A stretch of 64,000 nucleotides of DNA. Source: Candidatus Thiodiazotropha sp. LNASS1. GTDB taxonomy: Bacteria; Pseudomonadota; Gammaproteobacteria; Chromatiales; Chromatiaceae. The notes below the pieces were generated by a model that was given only the letters and a program-made list of their open reading frames with translations, did no database searches and was not told the DNA's origin. Shown one piece after another: positions 1 through 7,920 of this stretch. A program made the position numbers and the translations under genes. Positions within the stretch are counted from its first letter, which is position 1. Each line of letters starts with the position of its first letter. The stretch is from assembly GCF_964212655.1 (NCBI RefSeq), contig NZ_OZ156465.1, forward strand, positions 1,674,001-1,738,000. Reading direction: 5' to 3'.

Positions 1-390
1 ATGGCTACCATTATTTTGCTTGGTCCACCGCTTGTGGCGGTGGTGATTTTCGAGATTCTGCTCAATGCCACCGCAATGTTCAATCACGGCAATATCTCGA
101 TCCCGGAAAGGATCGACCGGGTGTTGCGGCTGTTTGTGGTCACCCCGGACATGCACCGGGTTCATCACTCGGTTCACGCCCCCATGGCCAACTCCAATTT
201 CGGCTTCAATCTGCCCTGGTGGGATCGCCTTTTCGGCACCTATGTCGCCCAGCCCCCTGAAGGGCATGTGGAGATGGAGATCGGCCTGAACGAGTTTCGC
301 GACCCGCAACAGGTGGACAGGCTCCCGGGCATGCTGATGCTGCCGTTTGTGCGCGAGCTGGGTGAATACACCATCAACCGGCGCTGGTGA
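1..390 (+). CDS. Sterol desaturase / fatty acid hydroxylase family protein, C-terminal part
   Basis: Only the C-terminal portion is present: the reading frame is open to the first base, so the gene probably begins outside the window. A hydrophobic stretch is followed by MHRVHHS and then NFGFNLPWWDRLFGTY, the last histidine cluster and W-D-R-L-F-G-T signature of the di-iron membrane hydroxylase family (PF04116). These enzymes hydroxylate or desaturate lipids in the membrane. The substrate cannot be told from this fragment. The next gene starts 4 bp downstream on the same strand, so it may share a transcript with the DsrE-like gene and the redox cluster. Confidence 0.8.
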   Translation: MATIILLGPPLVAVVIFEILLNATAMFNHGNISIPERIDRVLRLFVVTPDMHRVHHSVHAPMANSNFGFNLPWWDRLFGTYVAQPPEGHVEMEIGLNEFRDPQQVDRLPGMLMLPFVRELGEYTINRRW

Positions 391-394
391 TTCC

Positions 395-739
395 ATGCAC
401 ATCCTCATCATTTTGAACGATCCCCCGTACGGCACCGAGCGCAGCTATAACGGACTGCGCCTGGCCAAGGCGCTTGGCAGGGAAGAGGCCAGAGTCACGT
501 TATTCCTTCTGGCCGACGCCGTGGTTTGTGCAAACCGCGGTCAGAAAGTACCCCAGGGTTTTTACAACGTGGAGCTGATGCTCAATTCGGTCATCCGTAA
601 AGGCGAGGTGCTGCTTTGCGCCAGCTGCATGGATGCTCGCGGTGTCGGCGATGACGATCTCGTGGCCGGTGCCCGCCGCAGCAGCATGAAAGAACTGGGT
701 GAAAAGACGTTGACGGCGGATAAGGTGCTTGTCTTTTAG
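395..739 (+). CDS. DsrE/YchN-like sulfur-relay family protein
   Basis: A 114-residue cytoplasmic protein starting MHILIILNDPPYGTERSYNG. The start at 395 is chosen because homology-like sequence begins there; the frame is open further upstream but overlaps the desaturase gene. The alpha/beta pattern, the cysteine in VVCANRGQ and the C-A-S-C-M-D-A-R-G motif (about residues 73-81) match the DsrE/YchN family, in which conserved cysteines carry or transfer sulfane sulfur or bind small ligands. It is a lone DsrE-like protein, not part of a dsrEFH set. The fused oxidoreductase follows after 15-36 bp, so a role with this redox cluster is plausible but inferred. Confidence 0.75.
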   Translation: MHILIILNDPPYGTERSYNGLRLAKALGREEARVTLFLLADAVVCANRGQKVPQGFYNVELMLNSVIRKGEVLLCASCMDARGVGDDDLVAGARRSSMKELGEKTLTADKVLVF

Positions 740-753
740 TTTTCACGGCAGAA

Positions 754-3099
754 ATGCCTCTCCTTGGAGACAGTGTGAACACAACCCATCCTCTGAGCTA
801 CCGGGCAAGACCGAATCAGGCGACGCAACAGTCTGTTCTGCCGGGACGCTATCGTGGCTGGGTCATGGCGCTCGCCATGGCGGGTTTTACGATCGCCTTC
901 CTGGGTTGGCTCAACGAATCCTGGCTCTATCTGTTCGAGAATCCGATCTGGCTCAATCGATATACTGAATATGCGATTATCCTGGCTTTCGGTGTCTGGC
1001 GCATTCGCGCCGAACAGAATCCCTATACGCGTAAACGGCTGATCATTCTGGTAACCGTTGTAACCCTGTTCTGGTGGTTCATCCCGTGGCTCACACCGGT
1101 GTTTGAACCTTATGTGGGCTATGTCTGGAGTCAACCGGTCTTCCCTGCCCTGCACACCCCGGGCACCATCACCTTCTTCCTTACGCTGCTGCTGGTGTTG
1201 CTATTTGGACGCAGGATAATTTGTGGATTCGGCTGTCCCTGTGTAGCTGTTCGCGAGACCGTCGGTTTTCCCTTTCGTCGATTCACCTTGCGGGGCGACT
1301 GGGCCTGGCGCCTGCGCCATACCAAATGGCTCTTCTTCATATGGTACCTGGGGGTATTGGTCGCCACCCAATTCCCGCCCAACACCTGGACCACAACCCT
1401 GGTCGGACTTTTCGCCCTGGTGGTGGGGATCACCTATTTTGGTTCGTTTTTCATCATCCCCATTACCGGCAACCGCTTCTATTGCCGTTACCTCTGCCCC
1501 TACGGCTCGACATTCGGCCTACTCAATCATGCCGGCTTTTACAGCATAAAAATGGACACCCAACAATGCATCGACTGCCGGCGCTGCGAACAGGCATGCG
1601 ACATGGGCATCCCGGTATGGAAGCAAGGCAGGACGAGCGGTGAGGTCACCGGTCTTGAGGACTGCATGGGGTGCGCCCGTTGTGTCGTCTCCTGCCCGAC
1701 CGATGCCCTGGCGATTCAAGACGTGCGCAATCTGTTCCGCCCTGCGCTTCGTCAGAATGCGAGCCATCTGCTCAAGCGCGAACCAAACGGGTCAATACCC
1801 CGTGGGGAAATCGTTTATCGCCCCCCCGTAGACCGGAAACATGACTGGCAAGAGGTGGCGCAACCCCTTTCCCAGCAAGCGTTGCAGCTGCAGGCGGACC
1901 GCTGTCTGGATTGTGGCGTTCCCGGCTGCCGCAACGCCTGTCCACTGGGTAACTTCATCCCCGACTGGTTGGCGGCAACCGCCAGGGGGGATTGGCGGCA
2001 GGCCGCAGAGCTGGTCCATGCGACCTCTCCCCTGCCGGAGGTGTGCGGCACCATCTGTCCGCAACACCGGCTGTGTGAAAGTGGCTGCACCCGCAGGCGT
2101 CTGGAAGGGGCCGTGCACATCGGAATGGTTGAAAAAAGCGTTGCCAACCAGGCGCTGGAGGCGGGCTGGCGGATGCACGAGCCGATCCAACGCAACGGTC
2201 ACAGTGCCGCCGTCATCGGCGCCGGTCCTGCGGGTTTAAGTTGTGCGGAACGTCTCAACCGCGCGGGTATGGAGGTCATCGTCTACGATCGCTCGGACAA
2301 GATCGGCGGTTTGCTGCAGAGTGCCGTACCCAGGTTCAAGCTGGACAAGCGGCTATTGCAGCGCCGGCAGACAATACTTGAACAGGTCGGTATCCGTTTC
2401 TCCCTCAACACATCCATCGACGGTGAGATACTGGCGGATCTGCTGGAGAAACATGATGCCGTCTTCCTCGGCCTCGGCGCACAAAAATCCCGCTCGGTTG
2501 ATCTGCCCGGAAAGGATCTACCGGGTGTCGAACAGGCGATCGGCTGGCTGCAAGAGACCAACCGTGGCACCAGGGCGTCATTGAGCGGCAAGCATGTGCT
2601 GGTACTGGGTGGCGGTGACAGCGCCATGGATTGCGCCCGTTCAGCGATACGCCTGGGTGCAAAGGTCAGCATTGCCTATCGGGGTCCGGAGGAGCGTCTG
2701 CGCGCCTCGCCCCTGGAGACAGATCTGGCACGGCAAGAGGGAGTTGAATTCTACTTCGACCACACACCGCTCGAATGCACGGGCAGTGGAGCGGTGTGTG
2801 GTGTACGTTTCAAGACCCTCCGGGGCAACCCGCACATTAGTGCCGACAGTATCATTCTCGCCATGGGGCAGCAGGCCGCCCCGCCCTCCTGGCTGAGCGG
2901 GTTCGGGATAGCCACTGAATCGGATGGCCGGATCCGGGCGGATGAGCGGGGCCGTACCACTCACCCGAGCATCTGGGCGGGGGGGGATAATACACATGGA
3001 CCCGATCTGGCGGTGATGGCCATGGCGGCAGGACGCAAAGCGGCTGAAGACATCCTGACCGGTATCAATGGCTTTGAAATCATGCGGAGGCGGGCATGA
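754..3099 (+). CDS. NapH-like membrane polyferredoxin fused to GltD-like FAD/NAD(P) oxidoreductase
   Basis: A fusion of 781 residues. Residues about 30-260 hold five or six membrane helices and two cysteine motifs, CGFGCPC (about 159) and CRYLCPYGS (about 243), as in NapH/CcoG-type membrane ferredoxins. Two [4Fe-4S] motifs follow: CIDCRRCEQAC (about 272) and CMGCARCVVSC (about 303). From about residue 370 the protein resembles the glutamate synthase small subunit family: CLDCGVPGCRNAC, CGTICPQHRLCESGC, an FAD-binding GAGPAGLSCAERL and an NAD(P)-binding GGGDSAMDCARSA. The predicted role is electron exchange between NAD(P)H, Fe-S centres and membrane or periplasmic partners. The start is ATG 754 or, better spaced from a GGAGA ribosome site, GTG 775. 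The 3' end overlaps the next gene by 4 nt, implying coupled translation with the cytochromes. Confidence 0.85.
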   Translation: MPLLGDSVNTTHPLSYRARPNQATQQSVLPGRYRGWVMALAMAGFTIAFLGWLNESWLYLFENPIWLNRYTEYAIILAFGVWRIRAEQNPYTRKRLIILVTVVTLFWWFIPWLTPVFEPYVGYVWSQPVFPALHTPGTITFFLTLLLVLLFGRRIICGFGCPCVAVRETVGFPFRRFTLRGDWAWRLRHTKWLFFIWYLGVLVATQFPPNTWTTTLVGLFALVVGITYFGSFFIIPITGNRFYCRYLCPYGSTFGLLNHAGFYSIKMDTQQCIDCRRCEQACDMGIPVWKQGRTSGEVTGLEDCMGCARCVVSCPTDALAIQDVRNLFRPALRQNASHLLKREPNGSIPRGEIVYRPPVDRKHDWQEVAQPLSQQALQLQADRCLDCGVPGCRNACPLGNFIPDWLAATARGDWRQAAELVHATSPLPEVCGTICPQHRLCESGCTRRRLEGAVHIGMVEKSVANQALEAGWRMHEPIQRNGHSAAVIGAGPAGLSCAERLNRAGMEVIVYDRSDKIGGLLQSAVPRFKLDKRLLQRRQTILEQVGIRFSLNTSIDGEILADLLEKHDAVFLGLGAQKSRSVDLPGKDLPGVEQAIGWLQETNRGTRASLSGKHVLVLGGGDSAMDCARSAIRLGAKVSIAYRGPEERLRASPLETDLARQEGVEFYFDHTPLECTGSGAVCGVRFKTLRGNPHISADSIILAMGQQAAPPSWLSGFGIATESDGRIRADERGRTTHPSIWAGGDNTHGPDLAVMAMAAGRKAAEDILTGINGFEIMRRRA

Positions 3100-3623
3100 A
3101 GCACCTGGCCACCCTGTTGCTGATCCTGTTCATGCCAATCCCGGTTGCCGCCGGCCATACCTGGGCAGAGATCGACCTGTGCGAAGTCTATAAAGATAAG
3201 CTGCCACCCGGCCTGACCGCCGAACACCTGCCCGAGGCCCATTCTCCCGGCGCAGAGCTGCTCGATCGCTACTGTACCCAATGCCACAACCTGCCGGGAC
3301 CTGACCGTCATAGCCTTGCGGAATGGCATGACGTGACAACAAAAATGTTTACCTTGATGGATGTCGCGCATCGTTTTGGCGGTGTTATGGGCAGGGTGGA
3401 GACCATGCAGCCGCAGGCGCGGGCAACCTTAGTGGCCTATCTGCAACGCCACGCCGGGGATTCAGGCATCAGCCATAGATCCGGCAGAAATAAGGTAGAC
3501 GGCCCGTCATTCCTGAAACGCCTTCAGGCCCTGATCCCCTTGCTGCTGCTGGTCGGGCTCGGCCTGGTACGCTGGTGGCGAAAAGACCTCAGCGATCATC
3601 GACCATGGGTTATCGAACGCTAG
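3096..3623 (+). CDS. Membrane-anchored monoheme c-type cytochrome
   Basis: 175 residues: an N-terminal signal peptide ending near PVAAGHTWA, one heme-binding motif CTQCH (about residues 60-64), and a C-terminal hydrophobic helix (ALIPLLLLVGLGLVRWW) followed by charged residues. This suggests a periplasmic heme domain tethered to the inner membrane. Methionines after the heme motif (MFTLMD) could supply the sixth ligand. It starts inside the stop region of the fused oxidoreductase (ATGA overlap) and overlaps the octaheme gene start by about 19 nt, so the three genes are translationally linked. It probably carries electrons between the membrane module and the multiheme proteins. Confidence 0.8.
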   Translation: MKHLATLLLILFMPIPVAAGHTWAEIDLCEVYKDKLPPGLTAEHLPEAHSPGAELLDRYCTQCHNLPGPDRHSLAEWHDVTTKMFTLMDVAHRFGGVMGRVETMQPQARATLVAYLQRHAGDSGISHRSGRNKVDGPSFLKRLQALIPLLLLVGLGLVRWWRKDLSDHRPWVIER

Positions 3624-4945
3624 CAGCGACGCTCTCGGTTGTTGCCGTACTTACCCTATCGGTGAGTGCCGCTTATGTCATTTGGAGCAAGGGAGGCAAC
3701 GGATCCGGTCTCTACTCACGCTACTGGTCGCCGGACAGTGTTCAGGGCTATTGGGACCCGGATAACTTCTATCAACCGAGCGAGTCGGTCGAAGGAGTAT
3801 TCGAGGCCACCCTCTGTATTCAGTGTCACGAGGGAATCACGCCCGGCATTGTCAACGACTGGCGCGCCAGCCGTCATGCCAGGATCGATGAACCGGTCTA
3901 CTGCAACGACTGTCATGGCAGCAACCATCAACAACTGCGCCTTCCCACCCCTGTCGTATGCGGCAACTGCCACGAAAAGCAGCATGGCGAATTCCGTGAT
4001 GAAGCCCGCTATGGTTTTCCCAGCCATGTGCTGGCCATGGAACGGGCAGTGGATGCGCCCCATTTTGCCGATAAGCCGAAGGCCGAAGTCCAATCCTGCG
4101 TACAGTGTCACTCGGTGGCCACCAAGTGCGACTCCTGCCATACCCGGCACCGTTTCAGCGCCGCCGAGGCACGCCGCCCCGAGGCGTGCATCACCTGCCA
4201 CTCCGGTCCGCCGCACCCGGACGACGAGAGCTACTTTGCCTCCGCCCACGGCAAAATCTATCGCGCCGAGGGCAAGGATTGGGACTGGTCGAAAAAGCTT
4301 GTCAAAGGTAACTACAAAGCCCCGACCTGCGCCTATTGCCATATGGATGAAGGACGCCATCAGGTGGCGCATAAATCGTTGTGGAAATTCGGCCTGCGTG
4401 AAATCAATCCACATACATCCAAGAACCAACTGCTGCGCGAGCAGTGGATTGAGCTATGCAGCGACTGCCATGAAGCGAAAAAGGCCGCGCAATGGTTGAG
4501 TGAACTGGACCGGGAACGCAAATCGGCCTGGGCCAAGCTCTATAGAGCTGAAGATGTGCTCAAAGATCTGCGCAGCAGTGACCTTTTGCGTCCCGCTGCC
4601 GACGAACGCCCCGACTACCCAATGGGCAGCATCTGGCGTATGGAGCGTATAGGATTTTTCGAAGGTCAGGCATCGGCCTTCTACAATGTGTCAGCCATTG
4701 AACGCGACTACTTTGAAATGTGGTACTTCGACAACCTGGGTGCTTACAAATCGGCGGCCCATGGAAACCCGCAGGGCGTCGATGAGGGTCACCGACGAAT
4801 GGCAGCCGCTCTGGAGCGCATCGAAACCAAGGCGCAAACATTGCGCCATCGTTCGGAAACCGAGCAGAGCGTGATAGCCAATCCCGCGGTGACAGACCTC
4901 TGGATGAAGGGTGAGTACACCGACTTCAACAGGACACACAACTGA
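3605..4945 (+). CDS. Octaheme c-type cytochrome, hydroxylamine-oxidoreductase-like
   Basis: 446 residues from ATG 3605, preceded by an in-frame upstream Met that is less likely. An N-terminal hydrophobic segment (residues 5-27) acts as a signal or anchor. Eight CxxCH motifs are visible: CIQCH, CNDCH, CGNCH, CVQCH, CDSCH, CITCH, CAYCH and CSDCH. The spacing, additional histidines and helical C-terminal part (FEMWYFDNLGAYKSAAHG) fit the HAO-like multiheme family. In true HAO a tyrosine cross-links heme 4. Whether an equivalent exists here cannot be decided by eye, so it may be a reductase of nitrogen or sulfur oxyanions rather than a hydroxylamine oxidase. It sits between the monoheme and pentaheme cytochromes, in one operon. 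Confidence 0.85.
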   Translation: MGYRTLAATLSVVAVLTLSVSAAYVIWSKGGNGSGLYSRYWSPDSVQGYWDPDNFYQPSESVEGVFEATLCIQCHEGITPGIVNDWRASRHARIDEPVYCNDCHGSNHQQLRLPTPVVCGNCHEKQHGEFRDEARYGFPSHVLAMERAVDAPHFADKPKAEVQSCVQCHSVATKCDSCHTRHRFSAAEARRPEACITCHSGPPHPDDESYFASAHGKIYRAEGKDWDWSKKLVKGNYKAPTCAYCHMDEGRHQVAHKSLWKFGLREINPHTSKNQLLREQWIELCSDCHEAKKAAQWLSELDRERKSAWAKLYRAEDVLKDLRSSDLLRPAADERPDYPMGSIWRMERIGFFEGQASAFYNVSAIERDYFEMWYFDNLGAYKSAAHGNPQGVDEGHRRMAAALERIETKAQTLRHRSETEQSVIANPAVTDLWMKGEYTDFNRTHN

Positions 4946-5748
4946 TGCAAAGCATAGAGACCATGCGAGCAAAAGTCGGCATATGCATAATGTTCATGCT
5001 CACTCTATGGCTGACTCCCCTATTATCGGAAACACAGGTTGACAACGGCCCGTTCATCGATAGTGAATGCATCGCCTGTCACACCGAACGGAATCCGGAG
5101 CTGATCAAGCAGTGGCAGTCAGGGTCTCATACAATAACCCATGACGTCGGATGTATTAGCTGCCATGGTGATCAGCATGAGGATTCGAACATCATGGCAA
5201 GGAGTGATCATACCTGCAAGGGCTGTCACGAAGGTGCCGTCGGCCACAGCTATACCACATCCAAACATGGTGTCATCAACCATCTTGAGGAGACAGAGCA
5301 TGGCTGGCGACAACCTTTGCAGCGCGGTAACTACCGTTCACCGGGCTGTAGCTACTGCCATTTTCATGATGCCAGCCATCAAGACACGATGGCACAGGAG
5401 CGCGGACCCGAAATGCGTCAGTGGATATGTTCCGGCTGCCATGGTCCACGCTATGTACGCGAGCAGTTAGCCAATGGAGAGCGTCAGTTGGAGATTGCAG
5501 ACCTCAAGGTTAGCGAGGGAGAGCGATTGATCACCACTGCCGCTGAAGATCAGAGCGATATACTACGGGCACTGCGGCAGAATCTGATCCGACACCGTAA
5601 AAATGTCCTCTATGGGGTAGGACATCAGTCACCGGATTACCAATGGTGGCACGGTCAACCGGCGCTGGATGGCGACCTTATTCGCATTCGCGACAATCTG
5701 TTGCGGATCCATCAACAGCATCTATTATCGACCATAGCTGAGGAGTAA
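4945..5748 (+). CDS. Pentaheme c-type cytochrome related to the preceding octaheme protein
   Basis: 267 residues with an N-terminal export signal (GICIMFMLTLWLTPLLS) and five heme motifs: CIACH, CISCH, CKGCH, CSYCH and CSGCH. Its ATG overlaps the previous stop codon by one base. Two landmarks align with the upstream protein: GNYRSPGCSYCHFHDASHQ matches GNYKAPTCAYCHMDEGRHQ, and both end in an HAO-like helical domain (here YGVGHQSPDYQWWHGQP). The motifs correspond to hemes 1-3 and 7-8 of the octaheme protein; the three central hemes are missing. It is therefore more likely an electron-transfer or structural partner than a second catalytic subunit. ATG 4963 is an alternative start. Confidence 0.8.
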   Translation: MQSIETMRAKVGICIMFMLTLWLTPLLSETQVDNGPFIDSECIACHTERNPELIKQWQSGSHTITHDVGCISCHGDQHEDSNIMARSDHTCKGCHEGAVGHSYTTSKHGVINHLEETEHGWRQPLQRGNYRSPGCSYCHFHDASHQDTMAQERGPEMRQWICSGCHGPRYVREQLANGERQLEIADLKVSEGERLITTAAEDQSDILRALRQNLIRHRKNVLYGVGHQSPDYQWWHGQPALDGDLIRIRDNLLRIHQQHLLSTIAEE

Positions 5749-5753
5749 ATCTG

Positions 5754-6119
5754 ATGCCAAGACACAGTTACCGGAGGATCATAACTCTGGTTTTAATTAT
5801 AGGCTGGCATAACTCGATCCTTGCCACCACGCTATCGGGGTATGTACTCGAGGAATCGACCGCGTTGCCGGATGTTGAAGTGATGCTGGTGAAAACTGAT
5901 AGCGGGGTTATTGTAAATCGGGATTATACCGACAAGAACGGTGTGTTTCAGTTCACTGTGGAACCGGGAATCTATGATGTTGGTGCATTTAAATTTGACT
6001 ACGCTACTGTGTGGAATAGGGACATCACTGTACAACAAGACAATACTTCAATAGAGATAAGACTTGAACCGGCTGCATTTTCCGAGGAGTCTGCACCATC
6101 TGCCGATGATTGTGAATGA
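5754..6119 (+). CDS. Small secreted protein with carboxypeptidase-regulatory-like beta-sandwich domain
   Basis: 121 residues with a signal peptide (about residues 1-25, cut near ILATT). The mature part has the pattern LSGYVLEESTALPDVEVMLV, then TDKNGVFQFTVEPGIYDVGA, typical of carboxypeptidase-regulatory-like / transthyretin-type beta-sandwich domains found in periplasmic and surface proteins. It lies 5 bp after the pentaheme gene and is the last gene of the cluster. It may bind or stabilise the cytochrome complex, but nothing in the sequence proves this. The following 35 bp lead directly into the decayed Rhs remnant on the other strand. Confidence 0.65.
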   Translation: MPRHSYRRIITLVLIIGWHNSILATTLSGYVLEESTALPDVEVMLVKTDSGVIVNRDYTDKNGVFQFTVEPGIYDVGAFKFDYATVWNRDITVQQDNTSIEIRLEPAAFSEESAPSADDCE

Positions 6120-6154
6120 AATGTAATTGGACATTCATTATCAAATACCGGCTA

Positions 6155-6783
6155 TTAGCACAATTTTCTCTATGCAGAAGAAACTTCCACAGCGGTCGTT
6201 GTCAATGCCCCGATCGCCCACCAGGCCGATGAATCCACCGGTGACGACTGCAATCGGCTGTTGTTTCAGAAAGAGATACTCCGTAACACTACCATCACGG
6301 ATCTCACTCACCAGCCGGCCCTACCAGCCATAGACGAAGCGGGTCTGCGGAACGGTGCCCAGAATCTTTTCCCACCGCTGACCGAGGATATCATAGCGGT
6401 ACTGGCCCAGGGTGATACCGCTGGTCTTGACCTCGCTCAGGCGGCCATTGCTGGCATAGCTGAAGGTTTTGTAGCCCTGCGAGATCAGGTTTCCCGCTTC
6501 ATCATGGCCGATGGGACTGCCGTCGATCTCGGCCAAGCGGTTACTGTCTATCGCATAGAGGTAGTTTGTGACGTCGGAGCCCTGTTGCCAGAGCGTCCGG
6601 TTGTGAACCGGGTCGTAGTCGTAACACTCCGTGCCGTAACGCCCGTTCGCCTGGGTGAGCCGGTGCAACAGATCGTAATCGAAGCTCTGATCCTCCTGGG
6701 TGACCTGATCGAGGATGCCGGTAATGTCGTTTACCCGGTTGTAGTCGTAACTGAACTGCGACTGAATTAAGATACCGTTGGGT
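6155..6783 (-). pseudogene. Decayed Rhs orphan segment (third displaced copy)
   Basis: Read on the minus strand, this matches the Rhs core of the full gene at 11324-15895, from the codons for GILLQSQF at about 6780 through HRLTQANGRYG, YDPVHNRTLWQQ and GNLISQGYKTF to TRFVYGW. There a TAG replaces the glutamine codon of WQGRL (near 6321). The matching sequence continues after the stop (GRLVSEIRDGSVTEY, QQPIAVVTGGF) and fades near 6155. No toxin tip remains. It is a relic of a displaced tip cassette, at the distal end of the island. The upstream boundary coincides with the one used by the orphan at 7917-9541. Confidence 0.85.
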
Positions 6784-6808
6784 ATATATATTTATCGGGC
6801 GTCCAGAT

Positions 6809-7093
6809 TTACAATCCTATAAAGATCAAGATATGTATAACCCCAATAATTGGTCCTATTACCATACCAATTAAAAACTGAGTTATTTTACTACGTTTGT
6901 ACATCATAGCTCCCAGAATGCCTGGTACAACTGAAATAATCAGGATACGTATACTTGCATATTTTAAATATACTGAGTCCAAGTGCTGATAATGCACAAA
7001 CATAGTTAAAAGAAAAATCCCTAAGACAGAAACTAAGCTACCAATGTAAGCAAATATAAAGCTAACTGCATGAGTATTTCTAATAAACTTCAT
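6809..7093 (-). CDS. Small three-helix membrane protein, possible orphan immunity protein
   Basis: 94 residues with three hydrophobic stretches: VSFIFAYIGSLVSVLGIFLL, IRILIISVVPGILGAMM and FLIGMVIGPIIGVIHILIFI. I do not recognise a family. It is markedly AT-rich compared with the Rhs sequence around it. It starts 13 bp after a truncated Rhs fragment and ends about 25 bp before the next Rhs relic, the same position as the other immunity-like genes here. It may be an immunity protein for a membrane- or envelope-acting tip that has been deleted. This is inferred from position only. Confidence 0.6.
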   Translation of the reverse strand: MKFIRNTHAVSFIFAYIGSLVSVLGIFLLTMFVHYQHLDSVYLKYASIRILIISVVPGILGAMMYKRSKITQFLIGMVIGPIIGVIHILIFIGL

Positions 7094-7106
7094 ACATTAT
7101 TCTGGC

Positions 7107-7353
7107 CTAAGTTGATAGAACCAATGATCCTTTGAAGTACCAGATCTTGATTATCCACAGGTCCATCGTGTTGATGGCCAGATCGTTGTTGTAGTCCATC
7201 ATCGGGTCATAACGCTCGTTACCCTGGCGGCTGCGGTGTACCACGCCATAGAGCACCAGGTCGGCAGTGTCGACCACACCGTGGTTGTTCAGATCCGCAT
7301 CAAAACAGCTGCCATAGCCTTCCCCATCACTCTTCACTTAGGCCGGGTTCTCC
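7107..7353 (-). pseudogene. Rhs fragment: dockerin-like segment only, truncated at both ends
   Basis: The minus strand reads ENPA-stop-VKSDGEGYGSCFDADL, then NNHGVVDTADLVLYG and YNNDLAINTMDLWIIKIWYF, clearly homologous to the calcium-binding insert of the full Rhs gene and closest to the orphan at 9952-10973. A TAA replaces the glutamine codon of the N-P-D-Q-V-D sequence. After WYF the homology stops abruptly, with about seven unrelated codons (KGSLVLST) and a stop. The Rhs core after the dockerin and any toxin tip are gone. It begins at the same boundary as the 9952-10973 cassette. Confidence 0.8.
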
Positions 7354-7413
7354 AATATATTTTTACGGATATCCCTGTTTTCCCCAGTTTCATACTTTAG
7401 TCCAACGTACGGC

Positions 7414-7920
7414 CTACATATCCTGTCGGCGTATAAAAGAATACTTGGTTTCCTCCCACACCTCATCAGGAAATGATGGACTATAAACCTTCCTACCAAG
7501 AAGAAACCCTTCGCTGTCAAAATAAATAATGGCTTTGTAATGTGTCGCTGTTTGCCCACCATCAATAGTTATATTAAACCCCTCATCCACAACATTAAGG
7601 TCAACACTATTTATATTTACCAAATCAGAATAAGCAGAAAACCGAACCCAACTTTTATTATCGCCAAACTGGACAGTTAGGCTTTTAATGAATGTCTTTG
7701 GTGGAGACAACTCAGATCCCCACCATAGTGGAAGGGAATATATAGAATCACCGGCCCTATATTCCGACACATCAACTAGAACGTTAACCTTCGTGTCACT
7801 TTTCAAAACTCCGCTTTTCTTAAACAAACTCACTTCCGCAATAGACTCATCAGGATGTAAAGCACAAGCGGACACAAGAGCAATCATAAAGAAAGCAACG
7901 CCTTTAAATTTATTCATCAT
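7414..7920 (-). CDS. Putative periplasmic lipoprotein immunity protein for the Tlde1-like Rhs tip
   Basis: 168 residues with a lipoprotein signal: FKGVAFFMIALVSAC gives a lipobox V-S-A-C at about residue 19. The residue after the cysteine is Ala, so outer-membrane sorting is expected. The rest is beta-rich and I do not recognise it (WWGSELSPPKTFIKSL, SPSFPDEVWEETKY). Its ATG overlaps the stop of the upstream Rhs tip by 4 nt. A lipid-anchored periplasmic partner is what a peptidoglycan-acting toxin would require, so the location and the predicted toxin activity agree. An overlapping frame at 7338-7565 is a shadow. Confidence 0.7.
   Translation of the reverse strand: MMNKFKGVAFFMIALVSACALHPDESIAEVSLFKKSGVLKSDTKVNVLVDVSEYRAGDSIYSLPLWWGSELSPPKTFIKSLTVQFGDNKSWVRFSAYSDLVNINSVDLNVVDEGFNITIDGGQTATHYKAIIYFDSEGFLLGRKVYSPSFPDEVWEETKYSFIRRQDM

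Noticed and set aside
3605..4945. Calling the octaheme protein a nitrite reductase NrfA or a confirmed hydroxylamine oxidase
   Set aside because: NrfA is pentaheme with a CxxCK site, which is absent. A true HAO needs a cross-linking tyrosine that I could not locate with confidence.
6261..6770. A long plus-strand frame opposite the Rhs remnant
   Set aside because: It is the antisense of Rhs repeat codons; similar antisense frames recur at every Rhs copy (8814-9110, 12248-12580, 14147-14518), as expected from the shared sequence, with no ribosome site.
7338..7565. A 75-residue minus-strand frame
   Set aside because: It overlaps the lipoprotein gene in another frame and has no protein-like pattern; the lipoprotein frame has a clear signal and lipobox.
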